Positions 32,975 through 43,163 of a stretch of DNA of 64,000 nucleotides are shown in pieces. The notes under the pieces were generated by a model, which did not search any database, was not told the DNA's origin, and saw only the letters and a program-made list of their open reading frames with translations. Each line of letters opens with the position of its first letter. Positions within the stretch are counted from its first letter, which is position 1. Source of the stretch: Acidimicrobiaceae bacterium (lineage in GTDB: Bacteria > Actinomycetota > Acidimicrobiia > Acidimicrobiales > Ilumatobacteraceae). Made by a program: the position numbers and the translations under genes. The stretch is from NCBI GenBank assembly GCA_020637235.1, contig JACJWG010000006.1, positions 62,001-126,000 of the forward strand, given 5' to 3'.

Positions 32975-34975
32975 TCACTCGCGCCGAGATCGGTCGGGGC
33001 CGGTGCCCCATGCCTGTGTGATCCGGTCGAGCACGATCGCGAGGCCGACGATACTCAGGCCTGCTGCTGCGCTCTGGCCGATCTTCTGGATCGGTTTCGC
33101 GAATCCTTCGTAGGCGACGAGCCCGAGTGCGCCCGCGCCGACGAGCGCCGCGATGATCACGGTGGCGAGCACCATCAGGATCGTCTGATTGATGCCGAGC
33201 ATGATCGCCCGGAACGCGAGCGGCAGCTGCACCTTCACGAGTTCCTGACGTCGCGTGGCGCCGAAGCTGATCGCTGCCTCCCGAGGTGCGATGGGTACTT
33301 CGCGCAGCCCGAGGCTCGTCAGGCGGATGCACGGTGGGACGGCGTAGATGACCGAGGCCACCACGCCGGCACCGCGACCGGCACCGAAGAGGAACAGCAC
33401 CGGGATCAGGTACACGAACTGCGGCATCACCTGCGCGGTGTCGAGGAAGGGTCGCAACACCCGCTGCACGCGATCGGCCCGCCCGGCCCAGATGCCGAGC
33501 GGCAGGGCGATCGCGACCGACACGACGATCGCCACCAGCACCTGGCTGAGGGTGTCCATGGCGAGGTCCCACAGCTGTGTGCGGCCGCCCTCGCCGCCGG
33601 GGATGTCGCCCATCGTGCCGATCGCCGCGAGACAGAGCGCGCAGCCGGCGGCGAGGCGCCAGCCCTTGCTCAGGTATGCCACGATCGCCGTCGTCACCAC
33701 GATCAACAGCCAGGGCAGCCACACCAGGAACTCGCGCAGCGGTTCGAGCACGTCGGCCACGAGCACGTCGTTGATCGACTCGGTGCCGCCGATGATCGGG
33801 ACGTCCTTGCGGATGTTGTCCTGCACCCAACCGACGGCGTCGTTGATCGACCCACTGATGTCGACGGTGAGCGCGCCCGGCAGCGCCGTGTGGTCGGTCA
33901 CCTTCGCCACGAGTGTCGCCACCACCACGGTGCCGAGCCCGATCAGCGCACCGGTGCGCCAGGCGACCGACGGCAGGCGAACGAGCGGTGGGCGCGAGCT
34001 CGCCGACCGCTCCCCCGTCGTGATCCTGTCGAGCGCCACGGCGAGCAGCACGATCGCCAGTCCGGGCACGAACGCAGCCCCGACGTCGTTCTTCTGCAGG
34101 CCCTTCAGCACCAGGTTGCCGAGGTCGTCGGCGCCGAGGAGCGAGGCGATCACGACGATCGCGAACGCCATCATGATCACCTGGTTCAGCCCGAGCAGCA
34201 GGGTGCGTCGAGCCATCGGCAGCTGCACCTTGACGAGCTGCTGCCACGAGGTGCACCCGAACGACTCGCCCACCTCGTTCATCACCGTGGGCACCTGGCG
34301 CAGACCGAGGCTGGTGAGTCGCACCGCTGGCGGCACCGCGTAGACGACGGTGGCGACCACCGCCGGTGGATAGCGGATGCCGAAGAAGATCGTGACGGGG
34401 ATGAGATACACGAACGCCGGCATCACCTGGGCCGTGTCGAGGAAGGTGCGCACGACACGCTCGGCGCGATCGGAGCGTGCGGTCCAGATGCCGAGCGGCA
34501 CTCCGATCAGCAACGCGATCGCGACGGCGGTGAGCATGATCGACAGCGTCACCATCGCCGGATCCCAGACGCCGAGGACGGCGACTCCGAGCACGGCGAG
34601 GACGCCCGACACCGCCGCTCGCACCCCGCCGGTCATCCAGCCGATCGCGCCCGTGAGCGCCAGTACTCCGGGGTAGCGCAACCCGCGCAGCACCCATTGC
34701 ACCGACTCGACGCACCAGGCGATCGCATCGGACAGCGGGTTGAAGACGCCCGTGAACAGCCAGCTGGTGTTGCTGTTCTGCACCGTCCACATGTACCGGT
34801 CGCGCACCCAGGTCTGCAGGCCGACGTCGAGCCAGTCGGGCACGTCGGGATCCACCGCCACGGCGATGGCCACGAGGGCGACGAACACCAGGGTCGGGGT
34901 CGTCCAACGGCGCGACGCCGCAGCGCCGAAGGTGGGGGCCGTCGCCGTGGCGGTGGACGCGGTGGCGACGGCCAT
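32975..34975 (-). CDS. Glycine betaine ABC transporter permease with two fused permease domains
   Basis: A 666-residue membrane protein carrying two complete ProW-type permease units. The same block order appears twice: a PLGIW motif (TARSDRAERVVRTF and AGRADRVQRVLRPF), DTAQVMP with A/Q-FVYLIPV, YAVPPA/CIRLTSLGLRQ/REVP, QQLVKVQLP or QELVKVQLP coupling helices, and LGADDLG or VGAGALG. The first unit covers about residues 60-330 and the second about 370-650. Normally such importers use a homodimer of one ProW domain; here both halves sit in one chain, so a single polypeptide could form the whole pore. ATG 34975 lies 3 bp after the ATPase stop. Confidence 0.9.
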   Translation of the reverse strand: MAVATASTATATAPTFGAAASRRWTTPTLVFVALVAIAVAVDPDVPDWLDVGLQTWVRDRYMWTVQNSNTSWLFTGVFNPLSDAIAWCVESVQWVLRGLRYPGVLALTGAIGWMTGGVRAAVSGVLAVLGVAVLGVWDPAMVTLSIMLTAVAIALLIGVPLGIWTARSDRAERVVRTFLDTAQVMPAFVYLIPVTIFFGIRYPPAVVATVVYAVPPAVRLTSLGLRQVPTVMNEVGESFGCTSWQQLVKVQLPMARRTLLLGLNQVIMMAFAIVVIASLLGADDLGNLVLKGLQKNDVGAAFVPGLAIVLLAVALDRITTGERSASSRPPLVRLPSVAWRTGALIGLGTVVVATLVAKVTDHTALPGALTVDISGSINDAVGWVQDNIRKDVPIIGGTESINDVLVADVLEPLREFLVWLPWLLIVVTTAIVAYLSKGWRLAAGCALCLAAIGTMGDIPGGEGGRTQLWDLAMDTLSQVLVAIVVSVAIALPLGIWAGRADRVQRVLRPFLDTAQVMPQFVYLIPVLFLFGAGRGAGVVASVIYAVPPCIRLTSLGLREVPIAPREAAISFGATRRQELVKVQLPLAFRAIMLGINQTILMVLATVIIAALVGAGALGLVAYEGFAKPIQKIGQSAAAGLSIVGLAIVLDRITQAWGTGPDRSRRE

Positions 34976-34978
34976 GCG

Positions 34979-36025
<1,047 letters not shown>

Positions 36026-36072
36026 GCGCCGGGAGCATAGACCTCGCATCGCCCCTCCCCCGCAGGCCCATT

Positions 36073-36111
36073 CGTGAGCCGGATGCGCACCGGCTGCGCA
36101 TCGCGCTCACG
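36073..36111. repeat. 39-nt palindromic element, copy 1
   Basis: The element begins CGTGAGCCGGATGCGCA, has the loop CCGGC and ends TGCGCATCGCGCTCACG. The 17-nt arms pair except for an internal 2-nt mismatch. It forms a tandem pair with copy 2 only 13 bp away, between the divergent betaine ATPase and DUF559 genes. Six copies in three pairs occur in the window. Confidence 0.9.
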
Positions 36112-36124
36112 AACGAGTCCGGAC

Positions 36125-36163
36125 CGTGAGCCGGATGCGCACCGGCTGCGCATCGCGCTCACG
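36125..36163. repeat. 39-nt palindromic element, copy 2
   Basis: Identical in sequence to copy 1 over all 39 positions and in the same orientation. The exact identity of neighbouring copies suggests recent duplication or gene conversion. Confidence 0.9.
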
Positions 36164-36250
36164 AAGCGGCGAGACGTGTGGGATCGCTCAGGCGGTCGGA
36201 TAGGTTGCGCGCAGCGTCCCCCGACCGCTCTGCGTTCCGGAGGGACCACC

Positions 36251-37192
36251 ATGTCCGCCATCACCCGCCTGCTCGCGCTGCACGTGCGCGACCGGTACGG
36301 CATCGTCTCCGATGCCGAGCTCCGCGACCTCGGCGTCAGTGTCGCTCAGCGCCGCCGCCTCGTCGAGGACGAGCTCCTCGTTCCCGTGTTCGTCGGCGTC
36401 TACCGACTCGCCTCCTCGCCCGAGAGCCTCGAGGGCTGGTGCCTCGCCGTCAGCCTGGCCGACGCCCGCGCCGTCGTCACCGGCCGTGCCGCTGGCCGGC
36501 TCGTCGGGCTCCGCCAGATGGGCGCCGCACCGACGATCGAGGTGCGCGTGCCCCACTACAGCAACACCCTCGGCGCGCCGCCGATCCTGCTGCGTCGGTG
36601 CAACATCCTCGATCCCGAACACGTCGTCACCCGACCCGACGGCATCCGACTCGTCAGCCCGGCACGCCTCGCGTTCGATCTGGGGGCCGTGCTCGACGAT
36701 CGTGCGCTCGAGTCGGTGATCGAGCAGATCCTCGATCGCGACTGGTGCACGATGGCCGACCTCCATGCCGTGGGGCATCGGATGTGCCACCCGCTCCGAC
36801 CGGGCTCGAAGCGGTTCGCTCGGGTGGTCCAGTGCCGGCCCGACTGGCTGAAGCCGGCCGACTCGCACGCCGAGGTGCTCGTGTTCGACGCCCTGCGACG
36901 TCGGGGCGTGGCCGGTCTGGTGCGGCAACACCCGATCCGCCTGCCCGACGGCATCACGGTGCACCCCGACATCGCGATCCCCGATCTACGGTGGGCGATC
37001 GAGATCGATCACGTCACCTGGCACGGCGGACGGCTCGACGCCCAGCGGGACAAACAGCGCGACCGAGCCCTCCGTCGGATCGACTGGGCGGTGGAGCGCG
37101 TCACCGACGACGAGGTCGACCACGATCTCGCCCGAGTGATCGACGAGTTGGTCGAGCTGTACCAGCGCCGCCGGCAGACGATCGTCGCCTGA
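36251..37192 (+). CDS. DUF559-like protein with N-terminal AbiEi-type domain
   Basis: A 313-residue protein. The N terminus (residues 1-60) looks like the winged-helix domain of AbiEi-type antitoxins (SDAELRDLGVSVAQRRRLVEDELLVPVFVGVYRLA). The C-terminal 90 residues look like the DUF559 fold, related to PD-(D/E)XK endonucleases, with SHAEVLVFDALRRRG, PDIAIPDLRWAIEIDH and DKQRDRALRRIDW. Proteins of this kind are common, multi-copy and poorly characterised in actinobacteria; nuclease activity is not established. No AbiEii-type toxin gene is adjacent. GGAGGG precedes ATG 36251 at good spacing. The gene is bracketed by pairs of 39-nt palindromes at 36073-36163 and 37197-37287, and interrupts an otherwise amine-related region. 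Confidence 0.75.
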   Translation: MSAITRLLALHVRDRYGIVSDAELRDLGVSVAQRRRLVEDELLVPVFVGVYRLASSPESLEGWCLAVSLADARAVVTGRAAGRLVGLRQMGAAPTIEVRVPHYSNTLGAPPILLRRCNILDPEHVVTRPDGIRLVSPARLAFDLGAVLDDRALESVIEQILDRDWCTMADLHAVGHRMCHPLRPGSKRFARVVQCRPDWLKPADSHAEVLVFDALRRRGVAGLVRQHPIRLPDGITVHPDIAIPDLRWAIEIDHVTWHGGRLDAQRDKQRDRALRRIDWAVERVTDDEVDHDLARVIDELVELYQRRRQTIVA

Positions 37193-37196
37193 ACTT

Positions 37197-37235
37197 CGTG
37201 AGCGCGATGCGCACCGGCTGCGCATTCGGCTCACG
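37197..37235. repeat. 39-nt palindromic element, copy 3
   Basis: The element begins CGTGAGCGCGATGCGCA and ends TGCGCATTCGGCTCACG, starting 4 bp after the DUF559 stop codon. The position is suited to a transcription terminator, but there is no T-run. Confidence 0.9.
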
Positions 37236-37248
37236 GAGCCGGCCGGTT

Positions 37249-37287
37249 CGTGAGCGCGATGCGCACCTGCTGCGCATTCGGCTCACG
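37249..37287. repeat. 39-nt palindromic element, copy 4
   Basis: Same as copy 3 except for one base in the loop (CCTGC instead of CCGGC). It is separated from copy 3 by 13 bp, the same spacing as copies 1-2 and 5-6. Confidence 0.9.
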
Positions 37288-37365
37288 AAGGGCGGGTTGC
37301 TCGGGCTCTCGCGCCGCTGTCGGTGGTGACGGCTACGGTCACGCCGGATCAGGAGGCATCACCAC

Positions 37366-39831
37366 ATGGCAGAACTGCCCGACCAGGCCCGCATCGTCGT
37401 CATCGGCGGCGGCATCGTCGGATGCTCCACCGCCTACCACCTCGGCAAGCTCGGCCACACCGACACCGTGTTGGTGGAGCAGCACATGCTCACCTCCGGC
37501 AGCACGTTCCACGCAGCCGGCCTGGTGGGCCAACTGCGCACGAGCGCCAACATCACCCAGCTCCTCGGCAGCTCGGTCGAGCTGTACCGGACGCTCGAGG
37601 CCGAGACCGGCCAGGCCACCGGCTGGAAGATGAACGGTGGACTGCGCCTCGCCTGCAACCAGGAGCGCTGGATCGAGGTGAAACGCCAGGCCACCACCGC
37701 CACGAGCTTCGGACTCGAGATGCACCTGCTGTCGCCGAGGGAGGCACAGGACCTGTGGCCGCTGATGGAGGTGCACGACGTGGTGGGTGCCGCGTTCCTG
37801 CCGACCGACGGTCAGGCCAACCCGAGCGACATCACGATGGCGCTCGCCAGAGGCGCCCGCATGCAGGGCGTCACGATCGCCGAGGAGACCGAGGTCGAGC
37901 GGATCGAGGTGGTCGACGGCGTGATCAAGGCGGTCGTCACCGACAAGGGACGCATCGCGTGCGAGAAGGTGGTGCTCTGCGGCGGTCAGTGGACCCGTGC
38001 ACTTGCATCGACCGTCGGGGTGAACGTGCCGCTCGTGCCGGTGGAGCACCAGTACGTGATCACCGAGCCGTTCTCCCCCGAGGTGCCCCGCAACCTGCCC
38101 ACGCTGCGCGATCCCGACCGCCTCACGTACTACAAGGAGGAGGTCGGCGGCTTGGTGATGGGCGGCTACGAGCCGAACCCGATCCCGTGGGCCACGACGG
38201 ACATCCCGCGCCCGTTCCAGTTCCAGTTGCTCGACAGCGACTGGGACCACTTCGCCCCCACGATGGAGCTCGCCATCGGCCGCGTGCCCGAACTCGCGAA
38301 CACCGGCATCCGCCAGCTGATCAACGGGCCGGAGAGCTTCACCCCCGACGGCAACTTCATCCTCGGCGAGGCGCCCGAGCTCGCGAACCTCTTCGTCGGA
38401 GCCGGCTTCAACGCGTTCGGCATCGCGGCCGGCGGTGGCGCCGGCATGGCGCTGGCCGAGTGGGTGCACGCCGGAGCGCCGCCGTACGACCTGTGGGTGG
38501 TGGACATCCGCCGGTTCGGGCGCCCGCACCACGACACCGATTGGGTGCGCACCCGCACCCTCGAGGCGTACAGCAAGCACTACACGATGGCCTGGCCGTT
38601 CGAGGAGCACCGCAGCGGCCGCCCCGCCCGCACCTCGCCGCTGTACCCGAAGCTGCTGGCGCAGGGCGCGTGCTTCGGCGAGAAGCTCGGCTGGGAACGC
38701 CCCAACTGGTTCGCCGACGGCTCGCTCGGTGAGAGCGCCGCGGACGAGTACACGTACGACCGCCAGAACTGGTTCGCGGCCGTCGGCCGCGAGCACCGCA
38801 CGTGCCGCGAAGCAGCCGTCCTCATCGACCAGACGAGCTTCGCCAAGTTCGCGTTGAAGGGTCCCGATGCGCTCGCGTCGCTCGACTGGATCTGCGCCAA
38901 CGACGTGCACAAGCCCGTGGGCTCGCTCACCTACACGCAGATGCTCGACGAACGCGGCGGCATCCAGTGCGACCTCACCGTCGCACGTGTGGCGACCGAC
39001 GAGTTCTACGTCGTCACCGGCACCGGCTTCGCCACGCACGACTTCGACTGGATCCGCCGGTCGATGCCGGCCGGTGCCAACGCGCAGGTGTTCGACGTCA
39101 CCTCGGCGTGGTCGGTGCTCACGCTGATGGGCCCGAACGCACGCACGATCCTGCGGGCCGTCACGTCGACCGACATGTCGAACGAGGCGTTCCCGTTCGG
39201 CACGATGCAGACCGTCGGTATCGCCGGCTGCCCGTTGCGTGCGCTGCGAGTGACGTACATGGGCGAGCTCGGATGGGAGCTGCACCTGCCCGTCGAGTAC
39301 GCGGTGCTCGTGTACGACACGCTGATGGCTGCCGGCGCGGCACACGGACTGGTGAACGCCGGCTACCGGGCGATCGAGAGCACCCGTCTGGAGAAGGGCT
39401 ACCGGGCCTGGGGCAGCGACATCGGCCCCGACCACACGCCGCTCGAGGCCGGTCTCGGTTGGGCCGTGAAGACCAAGACCGACATCGACTTCCTCGGCCG
39501 AGACGCGATCGTCGCCCAGCGCGAGCGTGGCATCGGCAAGTTGCTCGCCACGTTCACCGTCGACCCGTCGATCGTGCTGCTCGGTCGCGAGACGATCTTC
39601 CGCGACGGCGAGCGCGTCGGCTGGTTGAGCAGCGCCGGCTTCGGCTACACGGTCGATCGCTCGATCGGTCTCGGCTACGTGCGCCGTCCGCAGCAACTCG
39701 CCCCGGTCGGCGAGTTCGGCCAGTGGGTCACGAGCGGCGCCTACGAACTCGAGGTCGCCACCGAACGCGTGCCCGCCGAGGTGAGCCTCAAGCCCCTGTA
39801 CGACCCCACCAACGCCCGAGTGAAGGCCTGA
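37366..39831 (+). CDS. FAD-dependent dimethylglycine/sarcosine dehydrogenase-like enzyme with GcvT domain
   Basis: An 821-residue FAD/GcvT protein: DAO-type FAD domain (IVVIGGGIVGCS, residues 10-21), covalent-FAD-type motif GSTFHAAGLVGQLR with His49, a linker, then the folate-binding GcvT domain from about residue 435 (blocks QTSFAKF, TYTQMLDERGG and GYRAIESTRLEKGYRAW). It should demethylate dimethylglycine, sarcosine or a related amine and transfer the carbon to THF as CH2-THF. CAGGAGG precedes ATG 37366 at about 9 bp. It is adjacent (3 bp) to a paralogue of the same architecture and clearly related sequence, suggesting tandem duplication. Its electrons probably go to the ETF at 55664-57384. 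Confidence 0.88.
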   Translation: MAELPDQARIVVIGGGIVGCSTAYHLGKLGHTDTVLVEQHMLTSGSTFHAAGLVGQLRTSANITQLLGSSVELYRTLEAETGQATGWKMNGGLRLACNQERWIEVKRQATTATSFGLEMHLLSPREAQDLWPLMEVHDVVGAAFLPTDGQANPSDITMALARGARMQGVTIAEETEVERIEVVDGVIKAVVTDKGRIACEKVVLCGGQWTRALASTVGVNVPLVPVEHQYVITEPFSPEVPRNLPTLRDPDRLTYYKEEVGGLVMGGYEPNPIPWATTDIPRPFQFQLLDSDWDHFAPTMELAIGRVPELANTGIRQLINGPESFTPDGNFILGEAPELANLFVGAGFNAFGIAAGGGAGMALAEWVHAGAPPYDLWVVDIRRFGRPHHDTDWVRTRTLEAYSKHYTMAWPFEEHRSGRPARTSPLYPKLLAQGACFGEKLGWERPNWFADGSLGESAADEYTYDRQNWFAAVGREHRTCREAAVLIDQTSFAKFALKGPDALASLDWICANDVHKPVGSLTYTQMLDERGGIQCDLTVARVATDEFYVVTGTGFATHDFDWIRRSMPAGANAQVFDVTSAWSVLTLMGPNARTILRAVTSTDMSNEAFPFGTMQTVGIAGCPLRALRVTYMGELGWELHLPVEYAVLVYDTLMAAGAAHGLVNAGYRAIESTRLEKGYRAWGSDIGPDHTPLEAGLGWAVKTKTDIDFLGRDAIVAQRERGIGKLLATFTVDPSIVLLGRETIFRDGERVGWLSSAGFGYTVDRSIGLGYVRRPQQLAPVGEFGQWVTSGAYELEVATERVPAEVSLKPLYDPTNARVKA

Positions 39832-39834
39832 ACC

Positions 39835-42285
39835 ATGAGCAACCCGGTCCCCGAACGCGCTCGCATCGTGATCATCGGCGGCGGCATCCTCGGCTGCTCC
39901 GTCGCCTACTGGCTGACGAAGATGGGCGAGTCCGACGTGGCGCTGCTCGAACAGCACCAGCTCACCGACGGCGCCACCTGGCACGCGGCCGGCCTGGTCG
40001 GTCAGCTGCGCTCGTCGCGCAACACCACACGCATGTTGGAGCAGTCGGTCGAGATGTACCGCGGGCTCGAGGCCGAGACCGGCCAGGCCGTCGACTGGCA
40101 CGAGACCGGTTCGCTGCGCCTCGCGTGCTCGCCCGAGCGTGTGATGGAGCTGAAACGGCTCACCACGATGGCCAAGAGCTTCGGCCTGCCGATGGAGGTG
40201 ATCTCGCCGCAACGAGCGCAGGAGCTCTTCCCGCTGATGAGCACCACCGACGTGCTCGCCGCTGCGTTCCTGCCCACCGACGGGTACATCGACCCGTCGA
40301 GCGTGACCCAGGCCATCGCTCGCGGCGCGCGCATGCGCGGCGCCACGATCTGCGAGCAGACCAAGGTCGTGACGATCGACGTCGACGGCCGCCGCTGCAC
40401 TCGCGTGCACACGATCGGCACCGATGGCACCGAGTCGGCGATCGAGTGCGAGATGGTGGTGAACGCCGCCGGCATGTGGGGCATGGAGGTCGGCAAGCTC
40501 GTGGGTGCCCGTGTGCCCGCCGTCGCGGTCGAGCACCAGTACCTGTTGAGCGGTCCGATCGAGGGCTACACGCCGGTCGAGCTCGGGAAGATGCCGACGA
40601 TGCGCGACCCCGACCACCTCGTGTACTACAAGCCCGACGGACCCGGCCTGCTCGTCGGTGGCTACGAGCCCGACACGATCGCGTTCGGTGTCGACGAGAA
40701 GATCCCCGAGCCGTTCCAGCGCAAGCTGTTCGACCCGAACTTCGATCGCTTCGCGCAGCTCGCCGAACTCGCCCAGAAGCGCACGCCGGTGCTCGAGCAG
40801 GCGGGCATCCGCACCCTCGTGAACGGCCCGATCCCCTACACCGCCGACGCCGACTTCGTGATGGGTCGCGCTCCCGAGCTCGACAACTTATACCTGGCGA
40901 CCGGCTTCCTGTACGGCATCGCCGCCGGCGGCGGCGCCGGGAAGATGATGGCCGAGTGGATGCTCGAGGGCCGGCCGTCGCTCGACCTGTGGCCGCTCGA
41001 CGTGCGCCGCTTCGCATTCCACCACACCACCCGCCACTTCATGCGCGACCGGATGGTGGAGATGTACGCGCACCACTACAAGCTCTCGGCGCCCGGCTCG
41101 GAGAAGGCGACCGCCCGCGGCATCCGCCGCAGCCCGCTGCACGACGCACTCGCCGCGCGCCACGCCGTGTTCGGCTCGCGCGGCGGATGGGAGCGGCCGA
41201 ACTGGTTCGCGCCGGAGGGAGTGGAGCCGGTCGATCGTCCGTCGTTCGGCAGGCCGAACTGGTTCGAACACGTCGGCGCCGCGCACCACGCGATCCGCGA
41301 GGGCGCGGGTCTGATCGACCAGACGAGCTTCGCCAAGTTCGAGATCACCGGACCGGGAGCGCTCGCCGCGGTGCAGTGGCTCAGCGTCGCCGACATGGAC
41401 ACGAGCGTCGGCACCATCACCTACACGCAGCTGTGCAACGAGCGCGGCGGCATCGAGTGCGACCTCACCATGATCCGCACCGCGCCGGACAGCTGGTATG
41501 TGGTCACCGGCGCCGCGTTCGGCGCGCACGACATGGGCTGGATCCGGGCGAACTCGCCGGACGACGGTTCGGTCGTGATCCGCGACCTCACCAGCGCTCG
41601 CGCCGTGATCAACCTGTGCGGCCCGACGAGCCGCGACGTCCTGCAGGCCGTGTGCGAGGACGACGTCAGCAACGCGTCGTTCCGCTACACCCGAGCACGT
41701 GAGATCACGATCGGATCGGCGCCCGTGCTGGCGCTGCGCATCGGCTACACGGGCGAGCTCGGCTGGGAGCTCCACATCCCCACCGAGTACGCCGCCCACG
41801 TGTACGAGTTGCTGCGTGCGGCCGGCGAACCGCACGGCATCGTCGACGCCGGCTACCGCACCATCGACACGATGCGGATGGAGAAGGGCTACCTGTACTG
41901 GAGCACCGACATCACGCCCGACACCACGCCGTGGGAAGCAGGTCTCGGTTGGCGGGTGAACCTCGACAAGGGCGACTTCTGCGGACGCGACGCCCTCGTC
42001 GCACAGCGCGAGGCCGGCATCACCCGCACGCTCTGCACCTTCACGCTCGAACAGATGGCGTACCCGGTGAGCGGCGAGGCGATCATCGCCGATGACACGG
42101 TGGTGGGCTTCACCACGAGCGCCAACTTCGGGCACAGCGTCGGCAAGCCGATCGCGTATGGCTACCTGCCGATCGAACTCGGCGACCGCACCGACTTCGT
42201 GATCGAGGTGTACGGCGAGCCGATCCCCGCGGTCCGCCACGACCGCCCACTCCACGACCCCGACGGTCGCCGCCTCCGCAGCTGA
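39835..42285 (+). CDS. FAD-dependent dimethylglycine/sarcosine dehydrogenase-like enzyme with GcvT domain (tandem paralogue)
   Basis: An 816-residue enzyme of the same family as the gene directly upstream, with shared blocks such as HAAGLVGQLR, PTDG, QTSFAKF, CDLT, TGELGWELH and MEKGYLYW. FAD motif IVIIGGGILGCS lies at residues 11-22, and GATWHAAG gives the putative covalent-FAD histidine His50. The two tandem enzymes may act in sequence (dimethylglycine to sarcosine to glycine) or on different methylated amines; sequence alone does not decide. The start ATG 39835 is 3 bp past the upstream stop, so the genes are co-translated. An alpha/beta hydrolase follows after 54 bp. Confidence 0.88.
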   Translation: MSNPVPERARIVIIGGGILGCSVAYWLTKMGESDVALLEQHQLTDGATWHAAGLVGQLRSSRNTTRMLEQSVEMYRGLEAETGQAVDWHETGSLRLACSPERVMELKRLTTMAKSFGLPMEVISPQRAQELFPLMSTTDVLAAAFLPTDGYIDPSSVTQAIARGARMRGATICEQTKVVTIDVDGRRCTRVHTIGTDGTESAIECEMVVNAAGMWGMEVGKLVGARVPAVAVEHQYLLSGPIEGYTPVELGKMPTMRDPDHLVYYKPDGPGLLVGGYEPDTIAFGVDEKIPEPFQRKLFDPNFDRFAQLAELAQKRTPVLEQAGIRTLVNGPIPYTADADFVMGRAPELDNLYLATGFLYGIAAGGGAGKMMAEWMLEGRPSLDLWPLDVRRFAFHHTTRHFMRDRMVEMYAHHYKLSAPGSEKATARGIRRSPLHDALAARHAVFGSRGGWERPNWFAPEGVEPVDRPSFGRPNWFEHVGAAHHAIREGAGLIDQTSFAKFEITGPGALAAVQWLSVADMDTSVGTITYTQLCNERGGIECDLTMIRTAPDSWYVVTGAAFGAHDMGWIRANSPDDGSVVIRDLTSARAVINLCGPTSRDVLQAVCEDDVSNASFRYTRAREITIGSAPVLALRIGYTGELGWELHIPTEYAAHVYELLRAAGEPHGIVDAGYRTIDTMRMEKGYLYWSTDITPDTTPWEAGLGWRVNLDKGDFCGRDALVAQREAGITRTLCTFTLEQMAYPVSGEAIIADDTVVGFTTSANFGHSVGKPIAYGYLPIELGDRTDFVIEVYGEPIPAVRHDRPLHDPDGRRLRS

Positions 42286-42339
42286 CGCCGATCGGCGGAA
42301 CCACACCGACCGAGGCGACGCACGCGAGACTCGGCGGCG

Positions 42340-43116
42340 ATGACCGAGCTCCACGTCCACCACTTCGGCGACCCCTCGGGCGAGCCGTTGCTCGCCGTTC
42401 ACGGCATCACCGGCCATGGCCGCCGGTTCCGGCGAAGCGGCGAGGAGGGGTGGCCCGATCGCCACACGGTGGCCGTCGACCTCCGTGGCCACGGTCGCTC
42501 CACCGGCGACGGCCCGTGGAGCATCGCCCAGCACGTCACCGACCTGCTCGACACGATGGACGCGCACGGCCTCGCCTCGGTCGACGTACTCGGCCACAGC
42601 TACGGCGGTGCGATCGCCATGGCGCTGCTGGCGCGGGCGCCCGAGCGAGTGCAGCGCCTCGTGCTGCTCGACCCCGCCCTGCACACGTCCGCCGAGAACG
42701 GCACGGCCAACGCGCTCGCGGCGATCGCGTTCCCCGGCTTCGCGTCGCCCGAGGAGGCGATGCAGGCCCGGCTGATGGGCAACGACGCGATCCGCGACGC
42801 GGTGCAGGAGGACCTCGACGAGCACCTGGTGCGGGGCGACGACGGCCGGTGGCGCTATCGCGTCCACCCGCCGGCGATCATCGCGGGATGGGGCGAACTG
42901 TGCAGCCCGGTCCCCCGTCTGCCCGTCGCGCCGCCGACCCTCGTGGTGGCCGCCGCCCGCGCCCCGTTCGTCACGCCCGAGATCGAAGGCGATCTCCGTG
43001 CACAGCTCGGCGACCAGTTGACGCTCGTCCGTCTCGACTGCGGACACATGGTGTACTGGGAGGACTTCCCCGGCACCGTCGCCGCCGTCACCGGTTTCCT
43101 GTCCCGTCCTTCGTGA
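42340..43116 (+). CDS. Alpha/beta-fold hydrolase
   Basis: A 258-residue alpha/beta hydrolase. The oxyanion-hole segment VHGITGHGRRF is near residue 20, the nucleophile elbow GHSYGG places the catalytic Ser near residue 87, and the likely catalytic His lies in DCGHMVYWED near the C terminus. DLRGHGRS is typical of the epoxide-hydrolase/haloperoxidase-like subfamily. The substrate cannot be predicted; position after two demethylases could mean hydrolysis of an ester or amide of a methylated amino compound, but this is speculative. Its TGA stop is embedded in the start of palindromic element copy 5, a sign that the element may supply the 3' end of the transcript. Confidence 0.85.
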   Translation: MTELHVHHFGDPSGEPLLAVHGITGHGRRFRRSGEEGWPDRHTVAVDLRGHGRSTGDGPWSIAQHVTDLLDTMDAHGLASVDVLGHSYGGAIAMALLARAPERVQRLVLLDPALHTSAENGTANALAAIAFPGFASPEEAMQARLMGNDAIRDAVQEDLDEHLVRGDDGRWRYRVHPPAIIAGWGELCSPVPRLPVAPPTLVVAAARAPFVTPEIEGDLRAQLGDQLTLVRLDCGHMVYWEDFPGTVAAVTGFLSRPS

Positions 43117-43150
43117 GCCGGATGCGCACCGGCAGCGCATCCGGCTCACG
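43112..43150. repeat. 39-nt palindromic element, copy 5 (perfect arms)
   Basis: The element begins CGTGAGCCGGATGCGC and ends GCGCATCCGGCTCACG: 16-bp arms that pair perfectly around a 7-nt loop. It overlaps the last bases of the alpha/beta-hydrolase gene, including its stop codon. Confidence 0.9.
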
Positions 43151-43163
43151 GAGGGGCCTGGTC

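Noticed and set aside
36251..37192. AbiE toxin-antitoxin system
   Set aside because: Only an AbiEi-like N-terminal domain is visible, and no AbiEii nucleotidyltransferase toxin is adjacent; the C terminus looks like DUF559 instead.
37339..40617. 1092-codon open frame on the minus strand
   Set aside because: It is a shadow of the two FAD/GcvT demethylase genes; composition is GC-skew driven and no domain is visible.
42286..42297. 12-bp perfect palindrome CGCCGATCGGCG as a terminator
   Set aside because: It has no loop and no T-run, and such GC palindromes are expected by chance in this composition.
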